From assembly GCA_017881765.1 (NCBI GenBank), contig JADGQN010000295.1, positions 1-6,199 on the forward strand: 6,199 bases of DNA, written 5' to 3'. Shown here piece by piece: positions 4,920-6,199 of this stretch. Under the pieces are notes generated by a model. The model had not been told where the DNA came from. It did not search any database and worked only from the letters and a program-made list of their open reading frames with translations. The translations under genes were made by a program, and so were the position numbers. Numbering within the stretch: the first letter of the stretch is position 1; every line of letters starts with the position of its first letter. This stretch comes from Syntrophobacterales bacterium (lineage in GTDB: Bacteria; Desulfobacterota; Syntrophorhabdia; Syntrophorhabdales; WCHB1-27).

Positions 4920-6152
4920 TCAAGAAGACGAAGGCGGAAGGGAAGGAGGGCCTGCCGTGGATAATCCGGAACCACGCAGCAGCACCAGGCAGACGCTCGC
5001 GCAACCGGCCATCAGCGAGAGCATCGGCATGGCTGTTCCGTTGTGCAGATAACTTATCAGACCCGATGCCGAGGCCGCCAGGACCATCTGAATGCTTCCG
5101 ATCAGCGCGGACGCGCTCCCCGCATTTCTGGTGAACGGCTGTAACGCGAGTGCGATGACATTCGGGCTGACAAACCCGAAGCAGAACAGGTAGCAAAAGA
5201 TAAGGCCAATAGTTCCCATTGTGCCGATGAACCCGAAATGGGTGCCGGCCAGCAGCAACACGGCCACACAGACCTGAGCGACGTTAGCCATAAACAGCAC
5301 CTCGGCGCTACTGCGCCTCTTCAGCCAAACCCTGTTGATCTGGCTGGCGATGATCAAGCCAAGTACATTCGCCCCGTAAATCCACGCAAATTGCGTTTCT
5401 GTAAAACCAAACAGCTTCATATAGACGAAGGGTGAGCCGGAGATGTAGGAGAAAAACCCCGCTGTCGCAGCGGCGCTGGCCAGTGTGTGCCCCACGAACG
5501 TGGGCTCCCTGGAAACATTGAGATATTCCAGCAGAACTTTCCCGGGACGCAACGACATGGAAGTATCAGCACCCTTGCTCTCCGGAAGAAATCGGCTCAC
5601 GGCAATGAGGATGCATGTGGCAATCGCCGCGAGGATTATAAAAATGAATCGCCACCCGAGGGCAGCTACGACCAGACCCCCTATCGTGGGGGCAACGATC
5701 GGTGCAACACCAAAAACCATCATCAACATGGAAAGCACGCGCGCTATTTCGCTCCCGGAAAACAGATCGCGGACAATCGCTCTGCTCCCTACCAAGCCGA
5801 CGCAACCGCCGAGGGCAAGAAAGAGACGCAGGGCGATCAGAAAGTGTATGGACGGCGAGAACGCACAGCCCAGGGCAGCTGCAATGTACATGAGGAGCCC
5901 AAGGGCCAGCGGTTTCTTTCGCCCATAGCGATCCATCACCGGGCCATAAGCTATTTGTCCGATGGCCATCCCGATGAAATAGCTCGTGAGCGAAAGTGCG
6001 ACGTGAGCGATGTCTGTCTTCAGGCCCGCGGCAATAGCAGGAAAGCCGGGCAGGTACATATCGACTGAAAATGGTCCCAGGGCTGACAGGGCAGCGAGAA
6101 CGAGTATTACGACTCTGTGTTGCTTCCTATCCATCGCAGGTTTATCCCGCAA
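4920..6152 (-). CDS. MFS multidrug efflux transporter, Bcr/CflA family
   Basis: The protein has 410 residues, about the usual length for this family (Bcr of E. coli is ~396), with twelve hydrophobic segments predicted across residues ~13-395. Family marks are visible. The first helix carries GPFSVDMYLPGFPAIA (26-41) with the acidic Asp31. The first cytoplasmic loop has motif A, GPVMDRYGRKK (70-80). Helix four carries SRAIVRDLF (123-131), and helix five has the antiporter-type motif C region GVAPIVAPTIGG (148-159). Such proteins sit in the inner membrane and use the proton gradient to export compounds such as bicyclomycin or chloramphenicol; the substrate here cannot be read from sequence. The tail (396-410) is a Pro/Ser-rich, poorly conserved extension. 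The TTG at 6152 has AAGGAA 8 bases upstream, while ATG 6134 better matches the usual family N-terminus but lacks a site. It stands alone and is convergent with the upstream operon. Confidence 0.92.
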   Translation of the reverse strand: MRDKPAMDRKQHRVVILVLAALSALGPFSVDMYLPGFPAIAAGLKTDIAHVALSLTSYFIGMAIGQIAYGPVMDRYGRKKPLALGLLMYIAAALGCAFSPSIHFLIALRLFLALGGCVGLVGSRAIVRDLFSGSEIARVLSMLMMVFGVAPIVAPTIGGLVVAALGWRFIFIILAAIATCILIAVSRFLPESKGADTSMSLRPGKVLLEYLNVSREPTFVGHTLASAAATAGFFSYISGSPFVYMKLFGFTETQFAWIYGANVLGLIIASQINRVWLKRRSSAEVLFMANVAQVCVAVLLLAGTHFGFIGTMGTIGLIFCYLFCFGFVSPNVIALALQPFTRNAGSASALIGSIQMVLAASASGLISYLHNGTAMPMLSLMAGCASVCLVLLRGSGLSTAGPPSLPPSSS

Positions 6153-6160
6153 CGATGGGA

Positions 6161-6166
6161 TTCCTT
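6161..6166 (-). promoter_or_regulatory. Ribosome binding site supporting the TTG start of the MFS gene
   Basis: On the minus strand AAGGAA ends 8 bases before TTG 6152. The alternative ATG at 6134 has no comparable site at 5-10 bases. The MFS start therefore depends on this element. Confidence 0.5.
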
Positions 6167-6172
6167 GCTGAA

Positions 6173-6191
6173 TCGTACGAGAAGCATTATC
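6173..6191 (-). promoter_or_regulatory. Possible -10 element and overlapping 8-bp palindrome upstream of the MFS gene
   Basis: On the minus strand GATAAT (6186-6191) matches five of six -10 bases. Its -35 would lie past the right edge. The perfect palindrome TCGTACGA (6173-6180) sits where transcription would start. A TGCT (6166-6169) and AGCA (6183-6186) pair flanks it, off by one base from perfect symmetry. This arrangement fits a repressor site of the kind TetR- or MarR-type regulators use to control drug exporters, but no regulator is visible in the window. Confidence 0.3.
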
Positions 6192-6199
6192 CGCATATT

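Noticed and set aside
5487..6068. 193-codon plus-strand open frame opposite the MFS gene
   Set aside because: It is a composition shadow of the transporter: very hydrophilic, rich in R/H/G/N, with no ribosome site, while the minus strand carries unmistakable MFS motifs.
1..6199. CRISPR array, insertion sequence, prophage or toxin-antitoxin/defence system
   Set aside because: There are no regularly spaced repeats, no transposase, integrase or nuclease motifs, and no small paired genes. All four long genes belong to chromosomal transport, envelope or conserved-unknown families.

Overview
The window looks like a chromosomal segment of a Gram-negative, probably anaerobic, Desulfobacterota/deltaproteobacterial-type bacterium. 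This is inferred from the protein families present: a membrane-anchored TAXI solute-binding protein, a bacterial PAC2-family protein, a DUF4412-like exported protein and a Bcr/CflA transporter. There is no rRNA, tRNA or other phylogenetic marker, so the placement is tentative. Most genes are GC-rich. The first ~450 bp and the PAC2 gene are visibly more AT-rich.

Layout. Positions 1-464 hold no convincing complete gene. A possible 5' fragment of a minus-strand gene runs off the left edge. It is followed by an AT-rich intergenic stretch with short inverted and direct repeats and a 10-bp palindrome before the first gene. Positions 465-1832 (+) encode a TAXI-family periplasmic-binding domain held between two membrane segments with a cytosolic tail, and no TRAP permease gene is next to it. 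It converges, with a 31-bp gap, on a minus-strand PAC2-family gene (1864-2748) that has a GTG start and a perfect AGGAGG site. A ~300-bp divergent region separates that gene from a two-gene plus-strand operon. The first operon gene (3051-4223) is a conserved protein of unknown function, probably an alpha-helical toroid resembling six-hairpin glycosidases. The second, 18 bp later (4242-4844), is a secreted DUF4412/LolA-like protein. The operon converges on a minus-strand MFS drug exporter of the Bcr/CflA family (4920-6152), whose upstream region reaches the right edge.

How the genes work together. Only the 3051-4844 pair has operon spacing. The other genes are single units in alternating orientations and show no shared pathway. 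I see no CRISPR array, transposase, integrase, toxin-antitoxin pair, defence system or RNA gene. The least understood items are the helical-toroid protein coupled to an exported DUF4412 protein, and the orphan doubly anchored TAXI receptor. Both appear to belong to recurring families, so neither is clearly a new system.
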